Assembly (NCBI RefSeq): GCF_030052995.1
Contig: NZ_JASJPW010000001.1
Coordinates: forward strand, 3,152,001-3,216,000
DNA: 64,000 nt
DNA from: Gemmobacter sp. 24YEA27
GTDB lineage: Bacteria > Pseudomonadota > Alphaproteobacteria > Rhodobacterales > Rhodobacteraceae
Direction of reading: 5' to 3'
Shown here: positions 54,045 through 63,040 of the stretch, in pieces
Layout: each line of letters opens with the position of its first letter
Numbering within the stretch: position 1 is the stretch's first letter
The notes under the pieces: generated by a model
Database searches by the model: none
What the model was told of the DNA's origin: nothing
What the model saw: the letters and a program-made list of their open reading frames with translations, nothing else
Position numbers and translations under genes: made by a program

Positions 54045-55295
54045 TCAATGCAGGTTATGCTGGCTGCCGGTGCCTTCCTCATCGAGGAGATGCCCGGTCG
54101 CGAAACGGTTCAGACGGAAGCGGCGGGCGAGCGCATGGCTTTCGCCGGTGGCCATCAGATGCGCCATACACCAGCCCGAAGCCGGCACCGCTTTAAAGCC
54201 GCCATAGTTCCAGCCACAATCTAGGAACAGCCCGTCGATATGGGTTTTATCGATGATCGGCGAGCCGTCGGGCGTCATATCCATCACACCGCCCCAGGAC
54301 CTGAGGACCTTTGCCCGCCCGATCATCGGCATCAGCGTCATACCGGCCTCCATCACATGTTCGACCATCGGCAGATTGCCGCGCTGCGCATATGAGCTGT
54401 AGAAATCCAGGTCGCCGCCAAAGACCAGCCCGCCCTTATCGGACTGGCTGATGTAGAAATGCCCCATGCCGAAACTGATCACATGATCGATCACCGGCTT
54501 AAGCCCCTCGGTCACAAAGGCCTGGAGGATATGGCTCTCCACCGGCAGCCGCATCCCGGCCATCGCCGCCACCTGCCCCGACCGCCCCGCCGTGATGATC
54601 GCAACCTTATCGGCGCGGATCACACCTCGCGTGGTCTGGACGCCGCGCACCTTTCCGCCCTCGACATCGATGCCCGTCACTTCGCAATTCTGGATCAGAT
54701 CGACGCCGCGCCGGTCGGCGGCGCGGGCATAGCCCCAGGCAACAGCATCGTGGCGGGCGGTGCCGCCCCGCGGATGCAAGAGCCCGCCATAGATCGGAAA
54801 GCGGGTCTGTTCGAAATCAAGGTAAGGCAGCATTTCGCGCACGCCGTCCTGGTCCAGCAGCACCGCATCATCGCCCTGGTTGATCATGGCATTGCCGCGC
54901 CGCACGAAAGCATCGCGCTGGCCGTCGGAATGGAAGAGATTGATCAGCCCGCGCTGGCTGTGCATCACGTTGTAATTGAGATCGGCCTCCAGCCCCTCCC
55001 AGAGCTTCAGGCTGTGCGAGTAGAATTCGGAATTGCCGGGCAGAAAGTAATTCGCGCGCACGATGGTGGTGTTGCGCCCGATATTACCGCCGCCGAGATA
55101 GCCTTTTTCCAGCACCGCAATATTGGTCATGCCGTGGTTTTTCGCGAGATAATACGCGGTTGCCAGCCCGTGACCGCCGCCGCCGATGATCACAGCGTCA
55201 TAATGCGGCTTTGGCTCGGGCTGGCGCCAGACCGGCTTCCAGCCGCGATTGCCGCGCAGCCCCTCAAGAATGACTTTCCAGCCGGAGTAACGCAT
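54045..55295 (-). CDS. soxB: Sarcosine oxidase beta subunit
   Basis: 416 residues. FAD-binding GGGGHGLATAYYLAKNHG near the N-terminus, VLEKGYLGGGNIGRNTTIVR, the HPRGGTARHDAVAWGYARAA segment (its His is a candidate for the covalent FMN link known in SoxB), and the C-terminal DKTHIDGLFLDCGWNYGGFK. It carries the active site that oxidises sarcosine. It is the first gene of the minus-strand sox genes; 637 nt separate it from the next gene. Confidence 0.95.
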   Translation of the reverse strand: MRYSGWKVILEGLRGNRGWKPVWRQPEPKPHYDAVIIGGGGHGLATAYYLAKNHGMTNIAVLEKGYLGGGNIGRNTTIVRANYFLPGNSEFYSHSLKLWEGLEADLNYNVMHSQRGLINLFHSDGQRDAFVRRGNAMINQGDDAVLLDQDGVREMLPYLDFEQTRFPIYGGLLHPRGGTARHDAVAWGYARAADRRGVDLIQNCEVTGIDVEGGKVRGVQTTRGVIRADKVAIITAGRSGQVAAMAGMRLPVESHILQAFVTEGLKPVIDHVISFGMGHFYISQSDKGGLVFGGDLDFYSSYAQRGNLPMVEHVMEAGMTLMPMIGRAKVLRSWGGVMDMTPDGSPIIDKTHIDGLFLDCGWNYGGFKAVPASGWCMAHLMATGESHALARRFRLNRFATGHLLDEEGTGSQHNLH

Positions 55296-56076
55296 CAGAC
55301 ACCTCGGGAATCTCTGCCCCTATCAGACAGCGAAGCCGACAGAATTACAACGCCCGGGCTCGGGCGTGGTGGCGGGCAACGCCCGGTTTTGCCGGACGAG
55401 AGGCGCGGCCCGGGGCGTTTCCCCCTGCCAGACCGGGAGCGGGACGGCGGCTAAGCCGGAATTCTGCCATGGACCGGAACCGGGATCGCAATTGTCTGGC
55501 GCCGCCTTGCTTTGCAGCGCCCGGGCCGCTTTTCTGATCGCTACGCCAGTTTCTGCCCACACTGCTGCCCGGCGGCAACCAGGTTATGATTGAAGCCGAC
55601 AGCAATGCTGGCATCCCCTCTGATGCGAGGCTCACCGCCCGGCACAGACCGGTCGGCGATGTGCCAGGTCGGCTGATGATGTCCGGACGGAATCTCACGC
55701 TGGCGCAGGATGAAAGTCAGTGGCAGTCGCCGCCCGCAGCACGCAAACCGGTCGCCGCAGCGGATAAGGTCTGCGTCATCGGGCCTGACTATGGCTGATC
55801 TGCCGGGGAGAGCCTGCAAAACACGCCGAGGCCATTCAGCAAAGCCTCCATGAATGCCGCCACCAGATTGCCTTCACCCGGAGCATGATCGGGTTCAGGA
55901 TCCTGCCAGATACCAGAGGTCCGGGGCTGATGGTCGCGATCAGGCGACCTCTGTCGCTGGCATATCAGCAGCGCCGGATTGCTGGAGGCCCTTGCCGACA
56001 TCCGCAGTCAGCAATGCCTTCGCCCTGCCCCCGCGATCACAACAGGTCCCGGGGACCATGTAGCGCCAGAACAACG
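55296..56076. other. Gene-free region upstream of soxB
   Basis: About 780 bases with many short overlapping ORFs and no recognised family. A minus-strand frame at 55541-55819 (containing PLTFILRQREIPSGHH and SIAVGFNHNLVAAGQQ) has some coding character and could be the remnant of a regulator, but it cannot be placed. It should include the soxB promoter. Confidence 0.4.
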
Positions 56077-56102
56077 AAAAAGAGCCGGGCGTGATGCCCG
56101 GC
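56077..56102 (-). terminator. Terminator of the glutamate dehydrogenase gene
   Basis: Arms GCCGGGC / GCCCGGC with a 5-nt loop; the A-rich stretch at 56077-56083 gives TCTTTTT on the minus strand, 41 nt past the stop. Confidence 0.82.
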
Positions 56103-56108
56103 CCCACT

Positions 56109-56152
56109 GTCAGAGATCCGTCAGAGCCCGGTCAGAACCCGGTCAGAGTCCC
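56109..56152. repeat. Four-copy 11-bp tandem repeat across the gdhA stop codon
   Basis: Four near-identical units, GTCAGAGATCC, GTCAGAGCCCG, GTCAGAACCCG and GTCAGAGTCCC, the last overlapping the final codons and stop of gdhA. Each unit contains TCA, so the stop triplet TGA is repeated on the minus strand. Confidence 0.75.
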
Positions 56153-57576
56153 TTTGACCGGTAGGTCTTGGCCACGCGGTCAATGGCAACGATATAGGCG
56201 GCGGTGCGCAGATCCTCGACATCATCGCGGCCATGCCAGACCTCGCGCATTGACTGATAGGCGGTGCGCATCGTGTCATCGAGACCCGAACGCACCAGGG
56301 CCAGCTCGTCCGAGCCGGTCAGGAAGCGCTCTTTGAAGTCATCCGACAGCGTCCAGCCAAGGCCTTTGTCAGCCGAGAGCTGCTCCAGTTCCTCGACCAG
56401 GAGGCGCGAGCGCGCCTCTTCCGCCCGGCGCTGCATCCGGCCGAAGCGGATATGCGAAAGGTTTTTCACCCATTCGAAATAGCTGACCGTCACACCACCG
56501 GCATTGGCATACATATCGGGGATGATGATCTTACCCTTATGGCGCAGGATCTCGTCGCCGCCAAAGGTGATCGGGCCATTCGCCGCCTCGATGATCAGCG
56601 GCGCGCGGATGCGGTCGGCATTCGACTTGTTGATCACCCCCTCCATCGCGGCAGGGATCAGGATATCGCATGCGGCTTCCAGCACGGAGGCGCCATCCTC
56701 GATGAAATTGCCGCCGGGGAAGCCCTTTACCCCGCCATTGCGGGCGATCCAGTCGCGCACCGCATCGACATCAAGGCCCTTTTCATCGGTCAGCGCGCCA
56801 TCGCGTTCGATGATGCCGATGATCTTGCAGCCATCCTCGCCCGAGAGGAATTTCGCCGCGTGATAGCCTACATTGCCAAGCCCCTGGACGATCACGGTCT
56901 TGCCCTGGAGGCCGCCTTTCAGCCCGGTCAGTGCCACATCGCCCGGATGGCGGAAAAATTCGCGCAAAGCATATTGCACGCCGCGCCCCGTCGCCTCGAC
57001 CCGGCCCTGGATGCCGCCGGCATGGGGGGGCTTGCCGGTGACGCAGGCCTTGGCGTTGATATCGGTTGTGTTCATCCGCGCATATTGGTCGGCGATCCAG
57101 GCCATCTCACGCTCGCCCGTGCCCATGTCAGGCGCCGGCACGTTCTGTGCCGGATGGATCAGGTCGCGCTTGATCAGCTCATAGGCGAAACGGCGGGTGA
57201 TCAGCTCCAGTTCATGCTCTTCCCACTGGCGCGGATCGACGCAGAGCCCGCCTTTCGATCCGCCGAACGGCGTCTCGACCAGGGCGCATTTATAGGTCAT
57301 CAGCGCCGCCAGCGCCTCGACCTCGTCCTGGTGGACAGAAAGCGCGTAGCGGATGCCGCCCTTCACAGGTTCCATATGTTCGGAATGGACCGAGCGATAG
57401 CCGGTGAATGTCTCGATCTTGCCGCGCAGCCGCACACCGAAACGCACCGTATAGGTCGAGTTGCAGACCCGGATTTTCTGCTCCAGCCCCGGAGAAAGAT
57501 CCATCAGCCGCACCGCGCGGCTGAACATCAGATCGACGGAATCGCGAAAGCTCGGCTCGTCGGCGGTCTGCAGCAT
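56143..57576 (-). CDS. gdhA: Glu/Leu/Phe/Val dehydrogenase (glutamate dehydrogenase)
   Basis: 477 residues. Features: EPVKGGIRYALSVHQDEVEA, the catalytic lysine in VETPFGGSKGG, PAPDMGTGEREMAWIADQYA, the NAD-binding IVQGLGNVGYHAAKFLS, and AANGPITFGGDEIL. It interconverts glutamate and 2-oxoglutarate plus ammonia, and could assimilate or release nitrogen from the nearby amine-degrading enzymes. The ATG at 57576 has GGAGGA at 8-nt spacing; an ATG six bases upstream is too close to it. Confidence 0.93.
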   Translation of the reverse strand: MLQTADEPSFRDSVDLMFSRAVRLMDLSPGLEQKIRVCNSTYTVRFGVRLRGKIETFTGYRSVHSEHMEPVKGGIRYALSVHQDEVEALAALMTYKCALVETPFGGSKGGLCVDPRQWEEHELELITRRFAYELIKRDLIHPAQNVPAPDMGTGEREMAWIADQYARMNTTDINAKACVTGKPPHAGGIQGRVEATGRGVQYALREFFRHPGDVALTGLKGGLQGKTVIVQGLGNVGYHAAKFLSGEDGCKIIGIIERDGALTDEKGLDVDAVRDWIARNGGVKGFPGGNFIEDGASVLEAACDILIPAAMEGVINKSNADRIRAPLIIEAANGPITFGGDEILRHKGKIIIPDMYANAGGVTVSYFEWVKNLSHIRFGRMQRRAEEARSRLLVEELEQLSADKGLGWTLSDDFKERFLTGSDELALVRSGLDDTMRTAYQSMREVWHGRDDVEDLRTAAYIVAIDRVAKTYRSKGL

Positions 57577-58018
57577 CTTCATCTTCCTCCAGGGTGTGCC
57601 ATGGCTTCCCGCCATGTTATCACAAGGTGACCGCTCTTTCCGCCTGACCCAAGGGCCAGAATGATCAAAAAACAGTCAGACCTGGACTGGTTGCAGCGTC
57701 TTTTCGTCAATGTGATTCGTATCAGCAGGTGTTTGTTAAAGGTTAATGCGCGAAAAACCTTTCTCAGGTTGTGCGGCGCTGTTCTCTCTCTCCGCACAAT
57801 CCAAATTTGGGCAGGAACATCGTTTCTTTGCCACCGGAAAACCCGGGCCGGAACGAAGCTCCGCCACATTTCAGCCTGATCATTGAAGCAGTTTCACCTT
57901 GGGTCAGCGCGCCCGGAATCCGCTGTTATGTCCCGCTGGACAGTAGCAGCGGCCGGGAGGATGAACTTTTGGTGGTATTTGATCCGGGCTGATGCGCGCG
58001 CCGGGGCTACAGGGACGT
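57577..58018. other. Divergent intergenic region between gdhA and the Tad-like operon
   Basis: 442 bases, more AT-rich in 57661-57830, with no supported ORF. It should hold both promoters; no operator was recognised. Confidence 0.45.
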
Positions 58019-59854
58019 ATGTATATGAAGAAGAAGGCATTTGAAGACCTGTCCGTGCGCCTCTCGCGCCAGATGCAGAGATTCACGCTGGAAGAGCGCG
58101 GCTCCATCGGGACAATCATGGTGTTCTTCTTCTTCCTCATGATCCTTCTTGGTGGCATCGCTGTCGATGTGATGCGCTTCGAGACCCAGCGTGTCGCGGT
58201 CCAGAATACGCTCGACCGGGCAACACTGGCGGTTGCCAATATGAACTCGGCCCTCAGGACCGACGACGTATCTACCACGCGCGAAGCGAGAGCGCGGTTT
58301 ATCGTCGCCGACTATTTCAGGAAGGCGGGCCTGCCCGACAATCTTACCTATGTGCGTCTCGATGACGGTATGAATTACCGCGTGGTCGAAGCGCGCGCCG
58401 ATGTGCTGTCGCATAACATTTTCATGAATCTCATGAATATTCCAACCCTCGAGGCCGTGAACACTTCGGTGGCAGAGCAGAAGATCACCGATATCGAGAT
58501 CATGCTGGTGCTCGACGTGTCGGGTTCGATGGCAGGTGCCAAGATCAACAACCTGCGCGTGGCTGCGGCGGATTTCATCGACCAGGTGAAGGCCACGGAT
58601 GACGAGAACCGCATCTCGATCGGCGTGATCCCCTATAACGCCCAGGTGAACCTCGGCGATGAATTGCGGGCGCGCTACAATATCAGCGATCTGCACGGGG
58701 TCCGGCATTCGAACTGCGTCGAGCTCCCGATCGGGACCGACAGGGACAACATCTTCCAGACGCTGGCCCTGTCCACATCCCTGGAGATGCCGCTGATGAC
58801 TGCGGCGGATACAGAAAACACATCGTCGGCCAATGACAGCTATTTCAACTGGCGGACATCCGGCGAAGCCACGGTCGAGAACACCGCCGCAAAGCGCTGG
58901 TGCAATCCGAGCACCACAACAGAGATCACGCTGCCGACCAAGAGCATCACCAGGGCGAAAGCCGGGATCCAGGCGTTGCAGGCCAGCGGCAATACCTCGA
59001 TCCTGCTGGGAATGCGTTGGGCCACCGCCCTGTTGGATCCGGCCGCGCGCGACGTCTACGATTCCCTGATCTTTCGCCGCGTGATGGACGACGATATGGA
59101 CGGCCGTCCCTTTGCATATAACAGCGCAAGCTCTGTCGATGAGGATGCGCTGAAAGTGATCGTTCTGATGACCGATGGCGAGCATGTGGCCCATAACCGC
59201 ATCGCCGATGGCTATAAGACCGGCCCGGCGACCATCCGCTTTTCCTATCGCCCCAATGGCGCCAGGACCGATTCAACGGATACCGCGACGATCTGGCGTT
59301 CAACCGCAGGCGAATGGTCCGTCTTCTTTGAAAGCAAGGTGGGATCAAATGTCTGTAACAGCAAGCCTTTCTGGGTGCCATCAACGGGATCGTGGCAGAA
59401 CCGTCCGCTCGGTCTGACAGATACCGGATGCTTCAATCCGACCCGGGTCGTGAGGCCCGCTGACCCGGCCTATATCGCAACCTGGCAGGAGGTCTGGGCG
59501 TCCGTCAGGATGAACTATGCGGTACGCCAGTTCTTCGGCCGCCCGCTGGGGGCCAACAACAGCACCAACCGCAACAACGTCTATACCGGTGTGCGCAGCA
59601 CCCTCTACACGACCTATGCCGATGCAGCGACGATGAACCGCCGTCTGGCCTCCAACTGCACCGCAGCCCGCAATGCCGGCGTCCTTGTTTATGGCATCGC
59701 CTTTCAGGCCCCCAATGCCGGCAAGGCCGCCATCCAGAGCTGCACATCTACCCCCGCTTCGACCTATTACTTCGACGTAACCGAAACAGCGAAGATCCAG
59801 GATGCGTTCCGCCTGATCGCAACCAATCTTAGCCAATTGAAGCTGACGCAATGA
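58019..59854 (+). CDS. TadG-like protein with von Willebrand A domain
   Basis: 611 residues. An N-terminal TadG/TadE-type signal (basic segment, EERGSIGTIMVF, then a hydrophobic helix FFFLMILLGGIAVDVMRF) is followed by a vWA domain with the MIDAS motif DVSGSM near residue 170 (LVLDVSGSMAGAKINNLR) and VIVLMTDGEH. TadG-type proteins are surface or pilus-associated minor components of Flp/Tad systems. The start ATG 58019 has AGGGA before it; ATG 57992 is in frame upstream. No TadA-C or Flp pilin gene is in the window. Confidence 0.85.
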   Translation: MYMKKKAFEDLSVRLSRQMQRFTLEERGSIGTIMVFFFFLMILLGGIAVDVMRFETQRVAVQNTLDRATLAVANMNSALRTDDVSTTREARARFIVADYFRKAGLPDNLTYVRLDDGMNYRVVEARADVLSHNIFMNLMNIPTLEAVNTSVAEQKITDIEIMLVLDVSGSMAGAKINNLRVAAADFIDQVKATDDENRISIGVIPYNAQVNLGDELRARYNISDLHGVRHSNCVELPIGTDRDNIFQTLALSTSLEMPLMTAADTENTSSANDSYFNWRTSGEATVENTAAKRWCNPSTTTEITLPTKSITRAKAGIQALQASGNTSILLGMRWATALLDPAARDVYDSLIFRRVMDDDMDGRPFAYNSASSVDEDALKVIVLMTDGEHVAHNRIADGYKTGPATIRFSYRPNGARTDSTDTATIWRSTAGEWSVFFESKVGSNVCNSKPFWVPSTGSWQNRPLGLTDTGCFNPTRVVRPADPAYIATWQEVWASVRMNYAVRQFFGRPLGANNSTNRNNVYTGVRSTLYTTYADAATMNRRLASNCTAARNAGVLVYGIAFQAPNAGKAAIQSCTSTPASTYYFDVTETAKIQDAFRLIATNLSQLKLTQ

Positions 59855-60441
59855 AATCCAGGTCCTTTTCTCTCGGTCGTCGCCTGCGTCGTCTCTGGCG
59901 TCGCGAAGACGGCGTGGCCTCGATCGAACTCGCCTTCTGCCTGCCGGTCCTGCTGATGCTTTTCATGGCCTCGATGGAGGCCGGCCTTTTCATGGTGCGC
60001 AGCGCCATGCTTGAACGTGGTCTCGATATCGCGATCCGCGATTACCGGCTTGGCCATACGCGGAGTATGAATGCGGAACAGATCCGGGACCGGGTCTGCC
60101 GGTTCACGCTTGCCGTGGCGGATTGCAAGAACAACCTGAAGGTCTGGATCGAGCCGGTCAACACAAGCACCACGCCCTGGACCCTTCCGTCGCGCTTTGA
60201 TCCCCGGACCGGCCAGCTTCGGGTGTTCTGTGGCGACCGCAACGATCCCCTGGTCTCGCCGATTCCCGGCACGGTTCCGGACGAGGCTCATGACCAGAAC
60301 CGGATCATGCTGATCCGCGTCTGCGCGCTTGAGGATCCAATTTTCCCTTCGACCTATTTCTCGATGCGTCTGACCAAGGACTCGGCCACCGGAAAATATG
60401 AACTGGCCAGCGCAACGGTCGTTGTGACCGAACCGATCTGA
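59851..60441 (+). CDS. TadE-like pseudopilin-type protein
   Basis: 196 residues. It has the TadE_like N-terminal pattern: basic segment (RRLRRLWRRED), GVASIELAFCLPVLLMLF (Glu at +5-like position) and a single hydrophobic helix. The extracellular part includes three or four cysteines (RVCRF, VADCKN, VFCGDR, RVCALED). The ATG overlaps the tadG-like stop (ATGA). Confidence 0.85.
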   Translation: MKSRSFSLGRRLRRLWRREDGVASIELAFCLPVLLMLFMASMEAGLFMVRSAMLERGLDIAIRDYRLGHTRSMNAEQIRDRVCRFTLAVADCKNNLKVWIEPVNTSTTPWTLPSRFDPRTGQLRVFCGDRNDPLVSPIPGTVPDEAHDQNRIMLIRVCALEDPIFPSTYFSMRLTKDSATGKYELASATVVVTEPI

Positions 60442-60454
60442 GGAGATGCGCGTA

Positions 60455-61048
60455 ATGTTTTTCCTGTCCCGTAAAAAATTGCGGCAGTTCGCCAGGGACG
60501 AATCCGGTGTCATCATGACCGAATTCCTCATTGTGCTGCCCCTGATGACCTGGACCATTATGGCCCTGGTGGTCTGGTGGGATACCTGGCGTACCATCAA
60601 CGAGGGCCAGAAAGCCGCCTATGCCGTGGCCGATCTGGTCTCGCGTCAGAAGGAGGTGGACATGAACTTCATCAACGGCATGGAAACCGTAATGGAGGGG
60701 CTGATGGAGCGCCCGAACGTCATCTCGATGCGCATCACATCGGTCAGATGGACCTATGACGAGATCAGAGAAACCGGCAGATATTCCCTGATATTCTCGC
60801 GCTCGCCCAATGGAAAGAAGACCCCGCTGACAGCGAGTGACGTGAACAACGACCTCCGCCATCTGATCCCGGTGATGAATTCCGGCGAGTCGACCGTTAT
60901 CCTTGAGACCTGGACCAAATACTATCCGGCCTTCGATGTCGGCATACCAGTGTCAGACTTCCGCAATTTCATCGTGACGAAGCCGCGCTTCTACCTCAGT
61001 GTCTGCCTGAGCGAAAACATGACCCCCTGCGAGAGCGCGGCGAGCTGA
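60455..61048 (+). CDS. Second TadE/TadG-like membrane-anchored protein
   Basis: 197 residues with FARDESGVIMTEFLIVLPLM and a following helix (WTIMALVVWWDTW), the same N-terminal plan as the gene before it. The Glu of IMTEFL fits the pseudopilin processing pattern. GAGGAG lies 9 nt before the ATG at 60455; the ATG at 60446 directly abuts it and is less likely. Third gene of the Tad-like operon, closed by a long terminator. Confidence 0.82.
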   Translation: MFFLSRKKLRQFARDESGVIMTEFLIVLPLMTWTIMALVVWWDTWRTINEGQKAAYAVADLVSRQKEVDMNFINGMETVMEGLMERPNVISMRITSVRWTYDEIRETGRYSLIFSRSPNGKKTPLTASDVNNDLRHLIPVMNSGESTVILETWTKYYPAFDVGIPVSDFRNFIVTKPRFYLSVCLSENMTPCESAAS

Positions 61049-61073
61049 AAGGCGTCGGGCCCGCTCTGTCTCT

Positions 61074-61109
61074 GCGAAAGGCCGCGCGCATCCACGCGCG
61101 GCCTTTCGC
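61074..61109 (+). terminator. Terminator of the Tad-like operon
   Basis: Fifteen-bp perfect arms GCGAAAGGCCGCGCG / CGCGCGGCCTTTCGC with a 6-nt loop, 26 nt past the stop; T-tail weak (ATCTTC). Confidence 0.7.
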
Positions 61110-61266
61110 ATCTTCGCTTGCCCCGTCGGCGAATGTGGCAGGCGGGCTTTCGCGGGGCGCGCAGTCGGGTTAGTGTCCGCCACAGATCCGGCGCGTGCGC
61201 CCGCGCCTCCCTCACCCGCCTTCCCCTTCATCCGCCCTCCTCTTCACCCGCCAGGCAAGCCCGCAG

Positions 61267-61551
61267 ATGACACGCCTTCCGATCCTTCTTCCGCTCATCG
61301 CGCTTCTGGGCTGCGCGCCCTTCCCCGAGATCGGCCCCCTGCCCGATGCCTCCGGCGCACCGCCCTCGCTTTTGCCGATGGACGAGGTGATGGCGCAGGC
61401 GCCATCCGGGCGCATCTCGGCCTCAACCGGCGAGGCCCTGGCCGCCCGCGCCGCCCGGCTGCAAAACCGCGCCAGGCTGATGCAGGGACCGGTGCTTGAC
61501 CCGGCCACCCGTGCCCGCCTGGCCGCGGCCATCGCGGCAGGCCGGGCCTGA
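61267..61551 (+). CDS. Small predicted lipoprotein
   Basis: 94 residues. The signal TRLPILLPLIALLGC ends in a lipobox (LLGC), so the mature protein would start with a lipidated Cys in CAPFPEIGPLPDASG. The C-terminal half is helical and Ala/Arg-rich (LAARAARLQNRARLMQG). The function is unknown. It lies 74 nt ahead of hom and might be co-transcribed. Confidence 0.72.
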   Translation: MTRLPILLPLIALLGCAPFPEIGPLPDASGAPPSLLPMDEVMAQAPSGRISASTGEALAARAARLQNRARLMQGPVLDPATRARLAAAIAAGRA

Positions 61552-61625
61552 GCCCTATCGCCGCCGTTGCGCCCGGCAAGGCCTTGGGCTAACACCCTGG
61601 GCGGAACAGCAATATGAGGCCTCCC

Positions 61626-62939
61626 ATGTCGAGCACGCCGTCTGAAACCGGACCCCTCCGCCTTGGGATTGCCGGCCTCGGCACTGTCGGCATCGGTGTG
61701 GTGAAAATCATCCGGCGCGAGGCCGAAACCCTCGCCGCACGCGGCGGGCGCCCGCTGGTGATCACCGCCGTTTCAGCCCGTGACCCAAAGAAAAACCGCG
61801 ATGCCGATCTCTCGGGCTATGCCTGGGAGACCGACCCCGTTCAGCTGGCAAAACGCGATGATGTCGATGTTTTCATCGAGGTGATGGGCGGTCATGAAGG
61901 CGCGGCGAAAGACGCGACCGAAGCCGCGCTGGCGCTTGGCAAACATGTGGTGACCGCGAATAAGGCGCTGCTCGCGCATCATGGCCAGGCGCTGGCGGAA
62001 CTGGCCGAAAAAACCGGTGCTGCGTTGCGGTTTGAGGCGGCTGTCGCCGGGGGTATCCCCGTGATCAAAGCGCTGACCGAGGGCCTTGCCGGCAACCGCA
62101 TCAAACGCGTCATGGGCGTGATGAACGGCACCTGCAATTACATCCTGACCCGGATGCAATCGGCTGGCCTGCCCTATGAGACCGTGTTCGAGGAAGCCCG
62201 CCAGCTGGGCTATCTCGAAGCCGATCCGAACCTCGATGTCGGAGGGATCGACGCCGGGCATAAACTCTCGCTCCTGGCTGCCATCGCCTTCGGCACCCGT
62301 GTCAGCTTTGACAAGGTCGAGCTGGAGGGGATCGGCAATGTCTCGATCGACGACATCAACCTCGCCGATGATATGGGCTATCATATCAAGCTGCTGGGCG
62401 TGGCGCAGATGACCGGGCGCGGCCTGGAACAGCGCATGACCCCGTGCCTCGTGCCGGCGGAAAGCCCGCTCGGCCAGCTCCAGGGCGGCACCAATATGGT
62501 CGTGCTCGAAGGCGATGCGGTCGGCCAGATCGTGATGCGCGGCGCCGGTGCCGGCGAAGGCCCGACCGCAAGCGCGGTGATGGGCGATGTGATCGATATC
62601 GCGCGCGGCTACCGCCGGCCGGTCTTCGGCATCCCCGCCGGGCAGCTGACCGATCCGGTGGCGGCACGTTCGGCAACGCCCGCGCCCTATTACCTCAGGA
62701 TGCGGCTCCAGGACAAACCCGGTGCGCTGGCCAAGGTCGCAACCTGCCTTGGCGAAGCCGGGATCTCCATCGACCAGATGCGCCAGATCAACCAGCCCGA
62801 TGCCGATGACGGCGATGCGATTGTGCTGATCGTCACCCATAAGGCGGCCCCTGCCGATGTGAGCCATGCGCTGACGCAGTTCAACGTGACCGGCGTCCTG
62901 GTCGGGACCCCCGTCGCGATCCGCATCGAAGAAGTCTGA
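61626..62939 (+). CDS. hom: Homoserine dehydrogenase
   Basis: 437 residues. NAD(P)-binding GIAGLGTVGIGVVKII, catalytic region ANKALLAHHG, VAGGIPVIKALTEGLAGNRI, GVMNGTCNYILTRM and YLEADPNLDVGGIDAGHKL, then a C-terminal ACT domain (MRLQDKPGALAKVATCLGEA, ISIDQMRQ) expected to bind threonine for feedback control. It reduces aspartate semialdehyde to homoserine. The ATG at 61626 has GAGG at good spacing and was preferred to ATG 61614. Confidence 0.95.
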   Translation: MSSTPSETGPLRLGIAGLGTVGIGVVKIIRREAETLAARGGRPLVITAVSARDPKKNRDADLSGYAWETDPVQLAKRDDVDVFIEVMGGHEGAAKDATEAALALGKHVVTANKALLAHHGQALAELAEKTGAALRFEAAVAGGIPVIKALTEGLAGNRIKRVMGVMNGTCNYILTRMQSAGLPYETVFEEARQLGYLEADPNLDVGGIDAGHKLSLLAAIAFGTRVSFDKVELEGIGNVSIDDINLADDMGYHIKLLGVAQMTGRGLEQRMTPCLVPAESPLGQLQGGTNMVVLEGDAVGQIVMRGAGAGEGPTASAVMGDVIDIARGYRRPVFGIPAGQLTDPVAARSATPAPYYLRMRLQDKPGALAKVATCLGEAGISIDQMRQINQPDADDGDAIVLIVTHKAAPADVSHALTQFNVTGVLVGTPVAIRIEEV

Positions 62940-62946
62940 AAATACG

Positions 62947-62991
62947 CCGCCGCCTCCGCTTTAGCGCTACCGCGCTTGCGGCAGGCGGCGG
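62947..62991. other. Long GC-rich hairpin between hom and glpX
   Basis: Outer arms CCGCCGCCT / AGGCGGCGG enclose an inner AGCGC / GCGCT stem. There is no T-run, so it could be a processing or stability element, or a weak terminator. Confidence 0.4.
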
Positions 62992-63040
62992 TGGCGGCTA
63001 AGCCTCGGGTTAACTCCACGCCATCAGGGATATCCGCAAA

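Noticed and set aside
53410..54048. 212-codon minus-strand frame after soxB with a signal-like start
   Set aside because: It starts at a poorly placed TTG, has Arg/Pro/Ala-rich composition typical of non-coding high-GC frames, and the opposite strand is open as well.
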